Positions 1-8,232 are shown, numbered from the stretch's first letter. The stretch is 36,463 nucleotides of DNA from Bacteroidia bacterium (GCA_017640445.1 JAEPQQ010000021.1:1-36463), one strand, 5' to 3'. Notes: generated from the letters alone by a model not told the origin. Numbers and translations are program-made.

Positions 1-79
1 CAGCAAGCAGCAAAGCGGCGGTCAACAGTAATCCTCGGTTAAGGACCGAAAGCCATTTCGTCTTGTAATTACTTTTCAT
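1..79 (-). CDS. N-terminus of an exported protein (partial)
   Basis: A minus-strand reading frame opens with ATG at 79-77 and stays open to the window edge, giving 26 residues. They read as a lysine-containing n-region (MKSNYKTKW) followed by a hydrophobic stretch rich in Leu and Ala (GLLLTAALLLA), which is the layout of a Sec signal peptide or signal anchor. The mature part lies outside the window, so no family can be named. Upstream of its start is a 600-base stretch without clear genes, where its promoter would lie. Confidence 0.5.
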   Translation of the reverse strand, partial: MKSNYKTKWLSVLNRGLLLTAALLLA

Positions 80-501
80 TTGTTATTAAAAATTAAATAT
101 TACCTACAGGTACATAGAGTACCACATCTTCGAAAGTAAAACGGTGTTGTCAGAAAAATTCCCTTAATTATTCTCGTTTTACAGATGTTTTCACTGTTCG
201 GTGGTTGTAGGAAGGCGTATCCCAGTAAAGACAAGGGGTTGAGGGTTTTTTATGTCCATGACATTTCTACGAGTTTAATCTGAAAATGACGTTCATATTA
301 CCTCTGGATGACGTTTCTGTTTTTGTGGGTGAAGTGATTTTTCGGAATAAGCGTTTTAAACAACGTTTAAATGATAAATACAACGGTTGTGTAGTGGGTA
401 TATTGCAGATGGGAAATAGTTTTTTTCTCTAAAAAGCAGCGTTCAAAAGGTAAATCTTACTGAATTTTTAGATGTGCTTGCTTTTTAGGTTCTGTGTTGT
501 C

Positions 502-676
502 TTACTTTGTTGGAAAGTAAAGTAAATCCTTGAGCCATAAATTTGACTCTTGAATTTAAAATACTAAGCCCCTGAGACGGGGGCTGCTAATTTTCCGAAA
601 CGCTTACCACACAAGCGTACGTTAAATTATTAATAAATTACCATTGAAGAACGCAGGGATGCGTTCTTTTTTTTTA
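502..676 (+). ncRNA. Candidate structured small RNA ending in a terminator
   Basis: Four hairpins follow one another on the plus strand: TTACTTT/AAAGTAA (loop GTTGG), AGCCCC/GGGGCT, CGCTT/AAGCG, and AAGAACGCA/TGCGTTCTT followed directly by a T run. The last is an intrinsic terminator in plus orientation, yet no plus-strand gene of note precedes it. A TACTTTG resembling the Bacteroidetes -7 element lies at 503-509, with a TTG at 478-480. I do not recognise 6S, tmRNA, SRP or RNase P signatures. This is an inference from structure only. The transcript could also be an untranslated tail of the small frame at 286-432. Confidence 0.25.
647..676 (+). terminator. Intrinsic terminator, plus strand
   Basis: Nine-base stem AAGAACGCA (647-655) and TGCGTTCTT (660-668) with a GGGA loop, then T continuing to 675. 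On the opposite strand the hairpin is not followed by T residues, so it works only for plus-strand transcription. It therefore does not serve the minus-strand regulator ending at 693. Confidence 0.65.
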
Positions 677-692
677 GCCTTCATTTTAGGCC

Positions 693-1157
693 TTAAATAC
701 TGCTAAGGGGTAGTTCTGTAGAATATTTTACACAATCTAGGACGATGTGACTAACGATATCCTTAATGCCTTCTATTGCAGCAATCTCCTGTACAAGGAA
801 ATCACGATACTCGGTGATGTCTGAAATGCATATCTTGGCAATGAAATCGTATGTGCCTGAAGTTTGATAGAGTTCGGTCACTTCGTCAAGCCTTGCAAGA
901 CTTGAGGTAAGACCGTCACGTATCTCGTTGCTATGCTCTTTCAGTGAGATGTTCATGAAAACAACCAGGTTTTTACCAATTTGAGCACTGTCGAGTAACG
1001 CAACGTATTTCCTAATAACGCCGCTTCGTTCAAGTTTTCGGATACGTTCGTAAACCGGAGTTTGTGTTAACTCGATTCGATCAGCCAGATTTTTTGCAGT
1101 AAGTTTTCCGTCCTTCTGCAGGTAGCTGAGTATTTGAATATCTACTTCGTCCAACAT
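693..1157 (-). CDS. Lrp/AsnC family transcriptional regulator (copy 1)
   Basis: This 154-residue protein has the normal Lrp/AsnC length. Residues 1-60 form the N-terminal winged helix-turn-helix, with a recognition helix around TPVYERIRKLERSGVI, and residues about 66-145 form the RAM (AsnC_trans_reg) ligand-binding and oligomerisation domain. Such proteins usually sense amino acids and act on amino-acid metabolism genes and on themselves. The ligand cannot be read from sequence. The start MLDEVD aligns with the internal methionine of the neighbouring paralogue at 1341-1811, which supports it. The two copies share most of the helix-turn-helix and look like a tandem duplication, each with its own upstream spacer. 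Confidence 0.9.
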   Translation of the reverse strand: MLDEVDIQILSYLQKDGKLTAKNLADRIELTQTPVYERIRKLERSGVIRKYVALLDSAQIGKNLVVFMNISLKEHSNEIRDGLTSSLARLDEVTELYQTSGTYDFIAKICISDITEYRDFLVQEIAAIEGIKDIVSHIVLDCVKYSTELPLSSI

Positions 1158-1340
1158 GGTTCAATAAGTACTTACGACTGTCTGTCAACGAAAATAACCA
1201 AAAAAAGACATTTCGTAAGTGAAATTCGGCCAATAAAAGGGAACGAATAGGATGTTTTACCGCAATTCTCATCGAACTGTCATCCGGTAAGTTTAAGGCG
1301 TTGATAGGGCGGGTGTGGAGTAAATGTTTCTTCTATATGC

Positions 1341-1811
1341 CTACAAAATAGAGGTAGAGTATTTCATTTCCTCAAGCACGACCTGACTAACAATCGACTT
1401 GATGTTTGGATTGTTGGTAATTTTGTTTACCAAAAAATCTCGATAATCTGCCACGCTGGAAACCCGCACTTTCGCAACAAAATCAAACTGACCGGATGTG
1501 AAATAGAGTTCGCTTACTTCCGGGTATTCGTTTAATTCTTCTACCAACTCTCTTCGAGTTGCTTCTGTGTGGTCTGCCGTAGCAATGTTCATGAAGATAA
1601 CCAGGTTTTTACCTAATAGTTCGGGTTCGAGCAACGCAACGTACTTTTTTATAACTCCGGACTTCTCAAGTTTTTTGATCCGCTCATAGACTGGCGTCTG
1701 TGAAAGGGCAATGCGGTCACTTAATGTCTTTGCTGTCAGCTTGGCATCATTTTGGAGGAGGTTTAGAATCTTGAGATCTACCTCATCCAACATAGATGTA
1801 GTATTCTTCAT
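1341..1811 (-). CDS. Lrp/AsnC family transcriptional regulator (copy 2)
   Basis: This 156-residue protein is a close relative of the product of 693-1157. It has the same helix-turn-helix (SQTPVYERIKKLEKSGVIKK) and a RAM domain ending in MKYSTSIL. The frame begins MKNTTSMLDEVD. The paralogue starts at MLDEVD, so translation could also begin at 1793; I keep the upstream ATG. It lies on the same strand as copy 1 with 183 bases between them, enough for a separate promoter and an autoregulatory site, although I could not identify a clear TAnnTTTG element. Ligand and targets are unknown. Confidence 0.9.
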   Translation of the reverse strand: MKNTTSMLDEVDLKILNLLQNDAKLTAKTLSDRIALSQTPVYERIKKLEKSGVIKKYVALLEPELLGKNLVIFMNIATADHTEATRRELVEELNEYPEVSELYFTSGQFDFVAKVRVSSVADYRDFLVNKITNNPNIKSIVSQVVLEEMKYSTSIL

Positions 1812-1974
1812 TCTTAATTAATTACAGTGAGAACAAGCCAACTTTTCGTTAAACGTAGAAAACTGCTCCATTATTGCATGAAAAATCAGTTTTTCTGTTC
1901 TTTGTTGAAAATTAGTTACTACGGGGTTGTTAATCAGTAGTTTAGAGTTGCTTTTTTTTACCTGTTCGGTAAAC

Positions 1975-2364
1975 TTAGTTCAGTTTGAAGGTCGGAAGCA
2001 ACAAGAATTCAGGTATGCGAACGTCAACGTGTTTTCCATCGTTCAGGGTTTTCATAACGTAATACCCAAACATTTTGCCTGCATCTGTGCTTAGTTGACA
2101 CCAGGAAGAGTATTCGTAGGCTTCACCAGGAAGAATAATCGGTTTTTCACCTACTACTCCGTCGCCATGAACCTCCGTGTTAACACCTAACGAGTCAATT
2201 ACATACCATTGCCGTTCCAAGAGGTGAACGGGTTCATCACCCAGGTTTTCTATTAGGATTTTGTAACTGAAAATATACGACTGTTCCTCTGGGTCGGACA
2301 TGGCATGTTCGAACTCAGATGATACCGAAATCTTAACGTTGTATGTGGTAGCCGTATAAATCAA
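1975..2364 (-). CDS. apaG: ApaG domain protein
   Basis: An ApaG-family beta-sandwich protein (linked in enterobacteria to Co2+/Mg2+ homeostasis; biochemical role unclear). Family marks are SDPEEQSYIFSYKILIENLG, LLERQWYVIDSLG, VHGDGVVGEKPIILPGE and the C-terminal VRIPEFLLLPTFKLN. The open frame continues upstream to about 2428 without any ATG. I choose TTG at 2364, because it gives 129 residues, the usual length, beginning MIYTATTYNVK. A good promoter match (CAAA at 2400-2403, 19 bases, CAAATTGA at 2373-2380, both as read on the plus strand) would also lie inside the longer reading. TTG at 2424 (149 residues) is the alternative. It is divergent from recR. Confidence 0.85.
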   Translation of the reverse strand: MIYTATTYNVKISVSSEFEHAMSDPEEQSYIFSYKILIENLGDEPVHLLERQWYVIDSLGVNTEVHGDGVVGEKPIILPGEAYEYSSWCQLSTDAGKMFGYYVMKTLNDGKHVDVRIPEFLLLPTFKLN

Positions 2365-2372
2365 AATCGAGT

Positions 2373-2403
2373 CAAATTGAAACAATTTTTGTCTTACTTC
2401 AAA
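2373..2403 (-). promoter_or_regulatory. Promoter of apaG
   Basis: Read on the minus strand: TTTG, 19 bases, TCAATTTG. This matches the Bacteroidetes consensus TTTG-N19-TAnnTTTG with one mismatch. The element ends 8 bases before the TTG start at 2364, so the mRNA would have almost no leader. Confidence 0.45.
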
Positions 2404-2459
2404 ATTTTTTAACACCGAATCCAATAAAATGTTCGAAGATCAACGAAAACAGAAATGGA

Positions 2460-2467
2460 TACATTTG
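2460..2467 (+). promoter_or_regulatory. -7 element of recR
   Basis: TACATTTG is a perfect TAnnTTTG, but no clear -33 TTTG lies at the usual distance. The GTG start of recR at 2472 is only four bases downstream, which would make the transcript leaderless. It could be a chance match. Confidence 0.35.
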
Positions 2468-2471
2468 CAAT

Positions 2472-3083
2472 GTGAATTTTTCATCTGAAACAATTGAGAA
2501 TGCGGTTGAGCAATTAAGTCGATTTCCGGGAATTGGTAAAAAAACGGCTTTGCGTATGACCTTGTTCCTTCTTAAGGATAAACCCGAACAGGTTGAACGA
2601 ATGGTTCAGGCAATTTCCGACCTAAAAACCAAGGTGCATTATTGTAAGAACTGTGGCAATGTGTGCGACGATGAACTTTGTAGTATCTGTCTTTCGGTAA
2701 ACCGTAACAAAAAACTGATTTGTGTGGTGAAGGAGTTTCAGGATATTATTTCCATAGAGAATACAGGGCAATTTAATGGTGTTTATCACGTACTCGGAGG
2801 GGTGATAGCCCCAATGGAAGGCGTTGGCCCCGACGATATTGCCATTGCTCAACTGTTAAAACGTGTGGAAGACGATCAGGTAGAAGAGATCGTTTTTGCA
2901 TTAAGTGCAAACATGGAAGGAGATACCACAGCGTTTTACATATCGCGTAAACTCGAGCCGTTCCAGACCCGTATATCTGCTATATCAAGAGGAATTGCTG
3001 TGGGTGGAGAACTCGAATATGCAGATGAGATAACCCTGGGAAGGTCGATTCTCAATAGGGTGCCTTATCGCGTAAATTCGTAA
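2472..3083 (+). CDS. recR: Recombination mediator protein RecR
   Basis: RecR works with RecF and RecO to load RecA at gapped DNA. The 203-residue protein has the family layout: helix-hairpin-helix around LSRFPGIGKKTALRM (residues 15-29), a zinc finger with C58, C61, C70 and C73, then a Toprim domain (LICVVKEFQDIISIENTGQF and YHVLGGVIAPMEGVGPDDI), and the conserved C-terminal ISRGIAVGGELEYADEITL. Translation begins at GTG. The resulting MNFSSETIENA matches the usual Bacteroidetes RecR N-terminus, and no in-frame ATG exists upstream. It ends two bases before the convergent gene at 3086. Confidence 0.96.
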   Translation: MNFSSETIENAVEQLSRFPGIGKKTALRMTLFLLKDKPEQVERMVQAISDLKTKVHYCKNCGNVCDDELCSICLSVNRNKKLICVVKEFQDIISIENTGQFNGVYHVLGGVIAPMEGVGPDDIAIAQLLKRVEDDQVEEIVFALSANMEGDTTAFYISRKLEPFQTRISAISRGIAVGGELEYADEITLGRSILNRVPYRVNS

Positions 3084-3085
3084 GC

Positions 3086-4417
3086 CTATTCCGCCTTAGG
3101 TTTAGGCTTGGGTTTGTTGCGCCGGTTCTTGTTCCGATTCTTAGAAGGTTTTGACCCCGAATTATTTGATTGAGAGGCCTTTGGTGTATCCCTGTTTGGA
3201 TTGCCTGTCTTGTTTCCCTCTTTATTTCTGGGCCGGTTTGATTTGTTTTGAGGCTTACCTTTCTTTCCTTTTTTGCGTCTCTTATTTCTGTTTTTACGTC
3301 GATTGGCTTCGTCAATCTCATCATAACGGTTGATGTCCTGATCAGAAATTAGGTCTGGTGCAGGTTCAAACTTGTTGATGATCTCTGCTCCAATCGGTTT
3401 GTCGATAAGAGTTTCAGGCTTTTTGCCCTCGCGGTTAAGGTTTTTTATCTCATTCACACGTTCCAGATCAATTGCGATCCAGTCTGATGAATTAGGGTAA
3501 GAGAACCAAAGCATTCTCTTTAAAATGTCGGTTTTCTGAAGTCGTGCGGTGCCAGCTTGCGTTTCTAACAAAAGCTCATCGTCTTTTGGAAATTCACTAA
3601 GTGCTTCGAGATAGGTTTCCAGCTCGTAGTTGAGACAGCATTTCAATCGTCCACATTGCCCGGAGAGTTTGAGCATATTGATGGATAGGTTTTGGTTTTT
3701 AGCCGTACCCATTGTCACCACCTTGTAATCGGTTAGCCATGTGCTACAACATAACTCACGGCCACAACTGCCGATACCTCCCAAACGGGATGCTTCCTCT
3801 CGATAGCTCACCTGCCTCATTTCGATACGTGTCTTAAACTCGGCAGCGTATTGCTTAATCAGCGCCCTGAAATCTACTCGTTTTTCGGCCGTATAATAGA
3901 AAATTACCTTTCTACCATCGCCCTGAAACTCAATGTCGCTGAGTTTCATCGCGAGCTTCATGCCCATTGCTATGGTACGCGCACGTTCTAAGGTTGAAGC
4001 CTCTCTAGCCTTGGCCTCGGTGTACTTTTCCTTATCCCGATCGCCTGCAATCCGGTAGATTTTACGAATGGTTTCAGAATCTTCGTCTACACCATTTTTT
4101 TTGAGTTGCAACCGTACCAGTTCACCACTTAGACTAATCTCGCCAATATCGTGTCCAAAGTCGGACTCTACCACTACGGTATCTCCGGTGTAAAGATCCA
4201 GATTGTCTACGTTCCGGTAGAACTCTTTACGACTTCCTTTGAAACGAACTTCAACCACATTAAACGGGTCGTAATCCGAAGGCAAAACCATATGGTTTAA
4301 CCAATCGTATGTATTTAATTTATTGCAACCTCCAGTTGAACAGTTGCCATTGCTGCCACATCCCGGTGAAGTGCAAGCACCCCCATCCGATGATGTACCA
4401 CAGTTTCCACACCCCAT
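3086..4417 (-). CDS. PSP1 domain protein, RicT-like
   Basis: A 443-residue PSP1/RicT (YaaT) homologue. In Bacillus, RicT with RicA and RicF forms an Fe-S complex that modulates RNase Y. The diagnostic core is clear: GSCGRELCCSTWL (217-228, C218, C223, C224) and LSGQCGRLKCCLNYE (251-265, C255, C260, C261). Two additions are seen: a Cys/Gly-rich N-terminus of about 30 residues with seven cysteines (C3, C6, C15, C20, C26, C31 and neighbours), and a C-terminal tail from about 370 built of Lys, Arg, Asn and Pro, likely disordered and nucleic-acid binding. Partners RicA and RicF were not seen here. holB follows 21 bases upstream on the same strand, so the two are probably one transcript. Confidence 0.88.
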   Translation of the reverse strand: MGCGNCGTSSDGGACTSPGCGSNGNCSTGGCNKLNTYDWLNHMVLPSDYDPFNVVEVRFKGSRKEFYRNVDNLDLYTGDTVVVESDFGHDIGEISLSGELVRLQLKKNGVDEDSETIRKIYRIAGDRDKEKYTEAKAREASTLERARTIAMGMKLAMKLSDIEFQGDGRKVIFYYTAEKRVDFRALIKQYAAEFKTRIEMRQVSYREEASRLGGIGSCGRELCCSTWLTDYKVVTMGTAKNQNLSINMLKLSGQCGRLKCCLNYELETYLEALSEFPKDDELLLETQAGTARLQKTDILKRMLWFSYPNSSDWIAIDLERVNEIKNLNREGKKPETLIDKPIGAEIINKFEPAPDLISDQDINRYDEIDEANRRKNRNKRRKKGKKGKPQNKSNRPRNKEGNKTGNPNRDTPKASQSNNSGSKPSKNRNKNRRNKPKPKPKAE

Positions 4418-4438
4418 ATATTTCGTTCTAATATCACG

Positions 4439-5569
4439 TTAACGTTTGTCTGCTTTCTGGGTTTCAATAAACGAGTTCCGCAAGGTCAGCGACAATTGAA
4501 ATAAGGTCAGTTTTGGATTTGCATTTCGTTCAATCTGACTGATGCCCTCGTTCAACCCCTCGTAAAGCACTTCAATATTAGTAAATTGTATAACACCAGA
4601 AAAGTTGGAGACAAATTGTTGTTCACTTTCTCCAAGTCGAATGGAGTATTCTGGAATCACCTTGTACGCCAAAACCTCTCTAAAAACGCCCAGCGCATAG
4701 TGTAGAAAATTCTTTATGTTTTCTCTACCCTTTCCACCCATTTCGTCACTCCACTTCATTAACCCCGGAACATCTTTTCTAAAACAAAGCCGCATCCATG
4801 TTTTTAGTACATCGGAGAGATTATTCTCGGTACTGATCGATAGTTTTTGAGCTGCGTTCCAATCGCCATTGGCCAGAAACGCTACTGCATTCACATCACC
4901 TGTTTCACCCTGGTTTGTTAATGCATCAACCAGTTGATTGCTGGTGTAAGGCGGAATAGCAACCAGTTGGGTGCGCGAAAGAATGGTTGGTAAGATGCCA
5001 TCCGGGTTCTCCGTAACCAAAAAAAAGTAGGTGTTTTCCGGCGGCTCTTCTATAAGTTTGAGTAATGAGTTGCCTTCTTTGCCCAAATACTCCGGAAGCC
5101 ATAGAATTAGCACCTTGGCTTTATTTTCATACGCCTTTAAGGAGAGTTTTTGGATAATGGACCGGCATTCCTCTTTGGTTATGTTCCCTTGCTTGTTCTC
5201 AGCACCAATCCGCTCCATCCAATCGATGTAACTCAAATGAGGGTTTTCCAGAGCAACCTCCCGCCAGGTTTCCAGGTAGTCGTTGCTAACCGGTTTGCTT
5301 CCCGACTTTTTGGGTACCACCGGAAACGAAAAATGCACATCCGGGTGAATCAGCTTGCTGGTTTTAGCGCAAGAAGGGCATTGGCCGCATGCGTCTTTAC
5401 CGGTTGGGGTGTCGCATAAGAGGTACTGTGTGGTAGCCAGCGCCATAGCCAGACTGCCAAATCCGTTTTGACCAGCAAAAAGTTGGGCATGAGGCATATG
5501 GCCAGCATTGATCTGTCGAACTAAGAGTTCCTTTACTTGTGATTTTCCTACAATGTCGGCGAACAACAT
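4439..5569 (-). CDS. holB: DNA polymerase III subunit delta'
   Basis: Clamp-loader delta' subunit, 376 residues from the chosen start. MLFADIVGKSQVKELLVRQI is the typical N-terminus. The P-loop position reads GQNGFGSL (33-40) and lacks the lysine, as expected for the non-ATPase delta'. A zinc module has C52, C61, C64 and C67. SRTQ (sensor/SRC-like) and the PPENTYFFLVTENPDGILPT segment follow. The frame is open to 5770, but that would run through the divergent YfhO gene and across a strong promoter match at 5587-5615, so I place the start at ATG 5569. Confidence 0.92.
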   Translation of the reverse strand: MLFADIVGKSQVKELLVRQINAGHMPHAQLFAGQNGFGSLAMALATTQYLLCDTPTGKDACGQCPSCAKTSKLIHPDVHFSFPVVPKKSGSKPVSNDYLETWREVALENPHLSYIDWMERIGAENKQGNITKEECRSIIQKLSLKAYENKAKVLILWLPEYLGKEGNSLLKLIEEPPENTYFFLVTENPDGILPTILSRTQLVAIPPYTSNQLVDALTNQGETGDVNAVAFLANGDWNAAQKLSISTENNLSDVLKTWMRLCFRKDVPGLMKWSDEMGGKGRENIKNFLHYALGVFREVLAYKVIPEYSIRLGESEQQFVSNFSGVIQFTNIEVLYEGLNEGISQIERNANPKLTLFQLSLTLRNSFIETQKADKR

Positions 5570-5586
5570 AGACAATTTATCCAGGT

Positions 5587-5615
5587 CAAAGGTATTAAAC
5601 CAAAGGCATTGCAAA
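5587..5615 (-). promoter_or_regulatory. Promoter of holB
   Basis: On the minus strand: TTTG (plus 5612-5615), 17 bases, TACCTTTG (plus 5587-5594), a perfect TAnnTTTG. It lies 17 bases before the holB start at 5569 and decides that start against the longer open frame. Confidence 0.6.
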
Positions 5616-5665
5616 TGCTTGTGTTGAGAAAAAAAAGAATGCCTCGAAAAATTATGAACGGATAA

Positions 5666-5694
5666 TTGATGTTGCCTTAAACTCTTGTATTTTG
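5666..5694 (+). promoter_or_regulatory. Promoter of the YfhO gene
   Basis: TTG at 5666-5668, 19 bases, then TATTTTG at 5688-5694, one base short of TAnnTTTG. The leader to the ATG at 5733 is about 38 bases. It is divergent from the holB promoter about 50 bases to the left. Confidence 0.4.
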
Positions 5695-5732
5695 CACGTG
5701 ATTTTGAAATACATACATAGAAAGTAAGAGAC

Positions 5733-8201
5733 ATGAAGAATATTTGGGAATCATTTAAGCCACACGCCATTGCAATGGGAATCTTTCTGGTTGTTTTTGC
5801 AGCCTACTTCCATCCACAACTAAACGATAAAGTTGTCGAACAGAAGGATATTCTGCAAGGTATGGGGATGAAGAAGGAGGCCATTGATTATAAGGAGCGA
5901 ACAGGCGAATACACGCTTTGGACCAATGCCATGTTTGGGGGTATGCCGATGTACCAGGTAAGTGCACCGCAACCATCCAACCTGATTCGACGCGTGGTTG
6001 ATCCAATCACTCGTCTTTTTATAAAGGCTCCCATCAGTATGTTCTTTGTGGCGGCCATGTGTTTTTACATTTTAATGCTGGTGCTCGACGTTAATAGGTG
6101 GATAGCCATTATAGGTGGATTGGCATTCTCATTAACAACCAATAATATAGTGCTCTTTGCAGAAGGGCATACTTCAAAAACCAAGGCCTTGTCGTACATA
6201 CCGCTGGCACTGGCGGGCGTCTACCTCTTGCTTCAAAAGAAGGAGTACCTGAAGGGTGGTGTTGTCTTTATGTTGGCCATGAGTTTAAACATTATGGCTA
6301 ACCACTTCCAGATGACGTATTACTTCGGTATTGGTATGATCTTTTTTATGCTGGCATACCTGCCTTTTGCCTCGATCAAGGGGGAGATTGTCCCATTCTT
6401 TAAATCTGGAGCGGTGTTACTGGTAGCGGGCCTGCTCGCGGTGGGGCCATCATTCTCAAAAATATACACTACAATGGAATATGCTGAGTCGACCATGAGG
6501 GGCGATTCGGATCTTAAACGGGAACGTAGAGCAGAACAGGAAAAACTCGGTACTTCGGAGGAAGGTGCCACTGGACTAGCCTGGGATTACGCCATGATGT
6601 GGAGTTATGAGCCAATCGACTTGCTCGGAACCATGATTCCCGGAGTAGCGGGTGGTAGTAGCGGCGAGAAGATTTCCAGCGACTATGAAATTGCAAAGTA
6701 TTATCCTAAAAGTAGAAAGGCGATTCGAGCCCCGCTGTATTGGGGTGGCGCCGACTCTACAGCAGGACCCGCCTATTTCGGTGTAGTGGTGTGCCTCCTG
6801 TTGGTCATAGGTTTATTTATGATGCCTAATACAGGATGGAAAATTGGTCTGATAGTGGCCATGCTGATCATTACGTTCTTGTCTATGGGGCGATACTTCG
6901 AGGCGTTTAACCGACTGTTTTTCGAGCACTTTCCTAAGTATTACAGCTTTAGGGCACATAGCTCGGCCATCGGTGTTGTAGCCGCCTTCTTTCCTATCAT
7001 AGCAATGGTAGGAATGGCTCTGTTTTTAAACTCCGATAAGTCGGCCTCGGAAAAGCAGCGTATTCTGCTGATTTCTGTCGGAATTGTTGGTGGAATCTCC
7101 CTCATCGTTGCATTAATGGGGGGCTCACTCTTTAGCATGACACACTTCAAGGATGAAGTGTTCCTGGTGCAATATTTCAACAACGATCAGGCACGATACG
7201 ATCAGTTTATGGATGCACTTCAGGATAGCAGGGTGCAATACATGCAAAGCAGTGCGTGGAAAGCAGTTTTGTTTGTTCTGTTAGCTGCCGCAGTTTTGTG
7301 GATGTCGATAAAGGCAAAGCTTAAAAAGGAGTATGTGATAATTGGTTTAGGAGCATTGATTCTGATCGATTTGGTTTCAACCGACCAGAAATATCTATCG
7401 TCCGAAGAGTTTATCTCACGAAAGAAACAAGAAAGACCGTTTACGATGAGACCTGTCGATCAGCAGATAATTCAGGCTGAACCGAACGGACGTGGGTACT
7501 ATCGTGTTTTAGACCTGTCTATTCCAACATTTAGCTCTGCGAGCGCAAGTTATTTCCACAATACAGTTGGGGGATATAGTGCTGTAAAAATGTCGAGAAT
7601 TCAGGATGTGATTGATACCATGTTTGCTGGCAACATCTCGCAACAGGTGCTCGATATGTTCAATACCAAATACATTGTTACCCAACAGATGAAACTGTTC
7701 CCAAATCAAACTGCCTTGGGTACAGCCTGGTATGTAGACAGTTTTGAGCGCGTAGAAACGGCAACCGATGAATTGCAGTCGTTAAGAACATTCAACCCTG
7801 GTTCCACCGCAATTATTCACACCGAGGATTTCAAAGACTATACAGCCGATCTGAAGAATCAGGCCCCATCCGGAAATCGAAGTATCGACTTAACCCAGTA
7901 TGAGCCTAACCGATTGGTTTATAAAAGCAATTCACCGAACGATGGTTTTGCCGTATTCTCTGAGGTTTGGTATGGGCCGGATAAGGGATGGAAGGTATAT
8001 GTAGACGGCGATGAGCAGGAACACATTCGGGTAAATTATTTGCTACGAGGAATGAAGGTACCATCAGGCGAACACGAAATTGTGTTTGAGTTCAAACCTC
8101 AAACCTATGCTACGGGAGAGCGGGTTTCCATGATCAGCTCCATTTTGATCCTGTTGTTACTCGGTGGATGGTTATTTAAAGAGATTAAACCTTATTTATA
8201 A
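5733..8201 (+). CDS. YfhO family membrane protein
   Basis: An 822-residue polytopic membrane protein of the YfhO family, which has a GT-C-like architecture; in Gram-positives YfhO is tied to sugar decoration of teichoic acids. The first membrane helix is at about 12-30. A cluster of roughly ten hydrophobic segments runs to about residue 560, including RWIAIIGGLAFSLTTNNIVL and the acidic GHTSK loop. A final helix at about 795-815 precedes the end. The C-terminal periplasmic part carries the family signature YGPDKGWKVYVDGDEQ, LLRGMKVPSGEHEIVFEFKP. The donor and acceptor are unknown. It directly precedes the nonulosonate operon (31-base gap), so a role in envelope glycan assembly is likely but inferred. 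Confidence 0.85.
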   Translation: MKNIWESFKPHAIAMGIFLVVFAAYFHPQLNDKVVEQKDILQGMGMKKEAIDYKERTGEYTLWTNAMFGGMPMYQVSAPQPSNLIRRVVDPITRLFIKAPISMFFVAAMCFYILMLVLDVNRWIAIIGGLAFSLTTNNIVLFAEGHTSKTKALSYIPLALAGVYLLLQKKEYLKGGVVFMLAMSLNIMANHFQMTYYFGIGMIFFMLAYLPFASIKGEIVPFFKSGAVLLVAGLLAVGPSFSKIYTTMEYAESTMRGDSDLKRERRAEQEKLGTSEEGATGLAWDYAMMWSYEPIDLLGTMIPGVAGGSSGEKISSDYEIAKYYPKSRKAIRAPLYWGGADSTAGPAYFGVVVCLLLVIGLFMMPNTGWKIGLIVAMLIITFLSMGRYFEAFNRLFFEHFPKYYSFRAHSSAIGVVAAFFPIIAMVGMALFLNSDKSASEKQRILLISVGIVGGISLIVALMGGSLFSMTHFKDEVFLVQYFNNDQARYDQFMDALQDSRVQYMQSSAWKAVLFVLLAAAVLWMSIKAKLKKEYVIIGLGALILIDLVSTDQKYLSSEEFISRKKQERPFTMRPVDQQIIQAEPNGRGYYRVLDLSIPTFSSASASYFHNTVGGYSAVKMSRIQDVIDTMFAGNISQQVLDMFNTKYIVTQQMKLFPNQTALGTAWYVDSFERVETATDELQSLRTFNPGSTAIIHTEDFKDYTADLKNQAPSGNRSIDLTQYEPNRLVYKSNSPNDGFAVFSEVWYGPDKGWKVYVDGDEQEHIRVNYLLRGMKVPSGEHEIVFEFKPQTYATGERVSMISSILILLLLGGWLFKEIKPYL

Positions 8202-8232
8202 ATAGGCATTTATCAATACAGAACTCAACATA

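Larger units (their letters stand above)
80..692. other. Long intergenic stretch with hairpins
   Basis: This roughly 610-base stretch separates a minus-strand gene start at 79 from a minus-strand regulator ending at 693. I see no convincing protein gene. The only ATG-started plus-strand frame of any length is 48 codons at 286-432. The right half carries a series of inverted repeats: 502-508 with 514-520, 567-572 with 580-585, 601-605 with 613-617, and a strong terminator at 647-675. The left half is AT-rich and would hold the promoter of the gene starting at 79. Confidence 0.5.

Noticed and set aside
286..432. 48-codon plus-strand frame MTFILPLDDVSVFVGEV...
   Set aside because: Too short to judge, no ribosome binding site or -7 element before it, and no family recognised. 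Kept only as one explanation of the plus-strand terminator.
2365..2424. Twenty extra N-terminal residues of ApaG from TTG 2424
   Set aside because: AT-rich, overlaps a good promoter match, and makes the protein longer than the family.
4980..5419. Plus-strand frames opposite holB
   Set aside because: Antisense of a well-defined gene with no family content.
5570..5770. N-terminal extension of holB to 5770
   Set aside because: Would cross the holB promoter and overlap the divergent YfhO gene; MLFADIVG at 5569 is the usual start.
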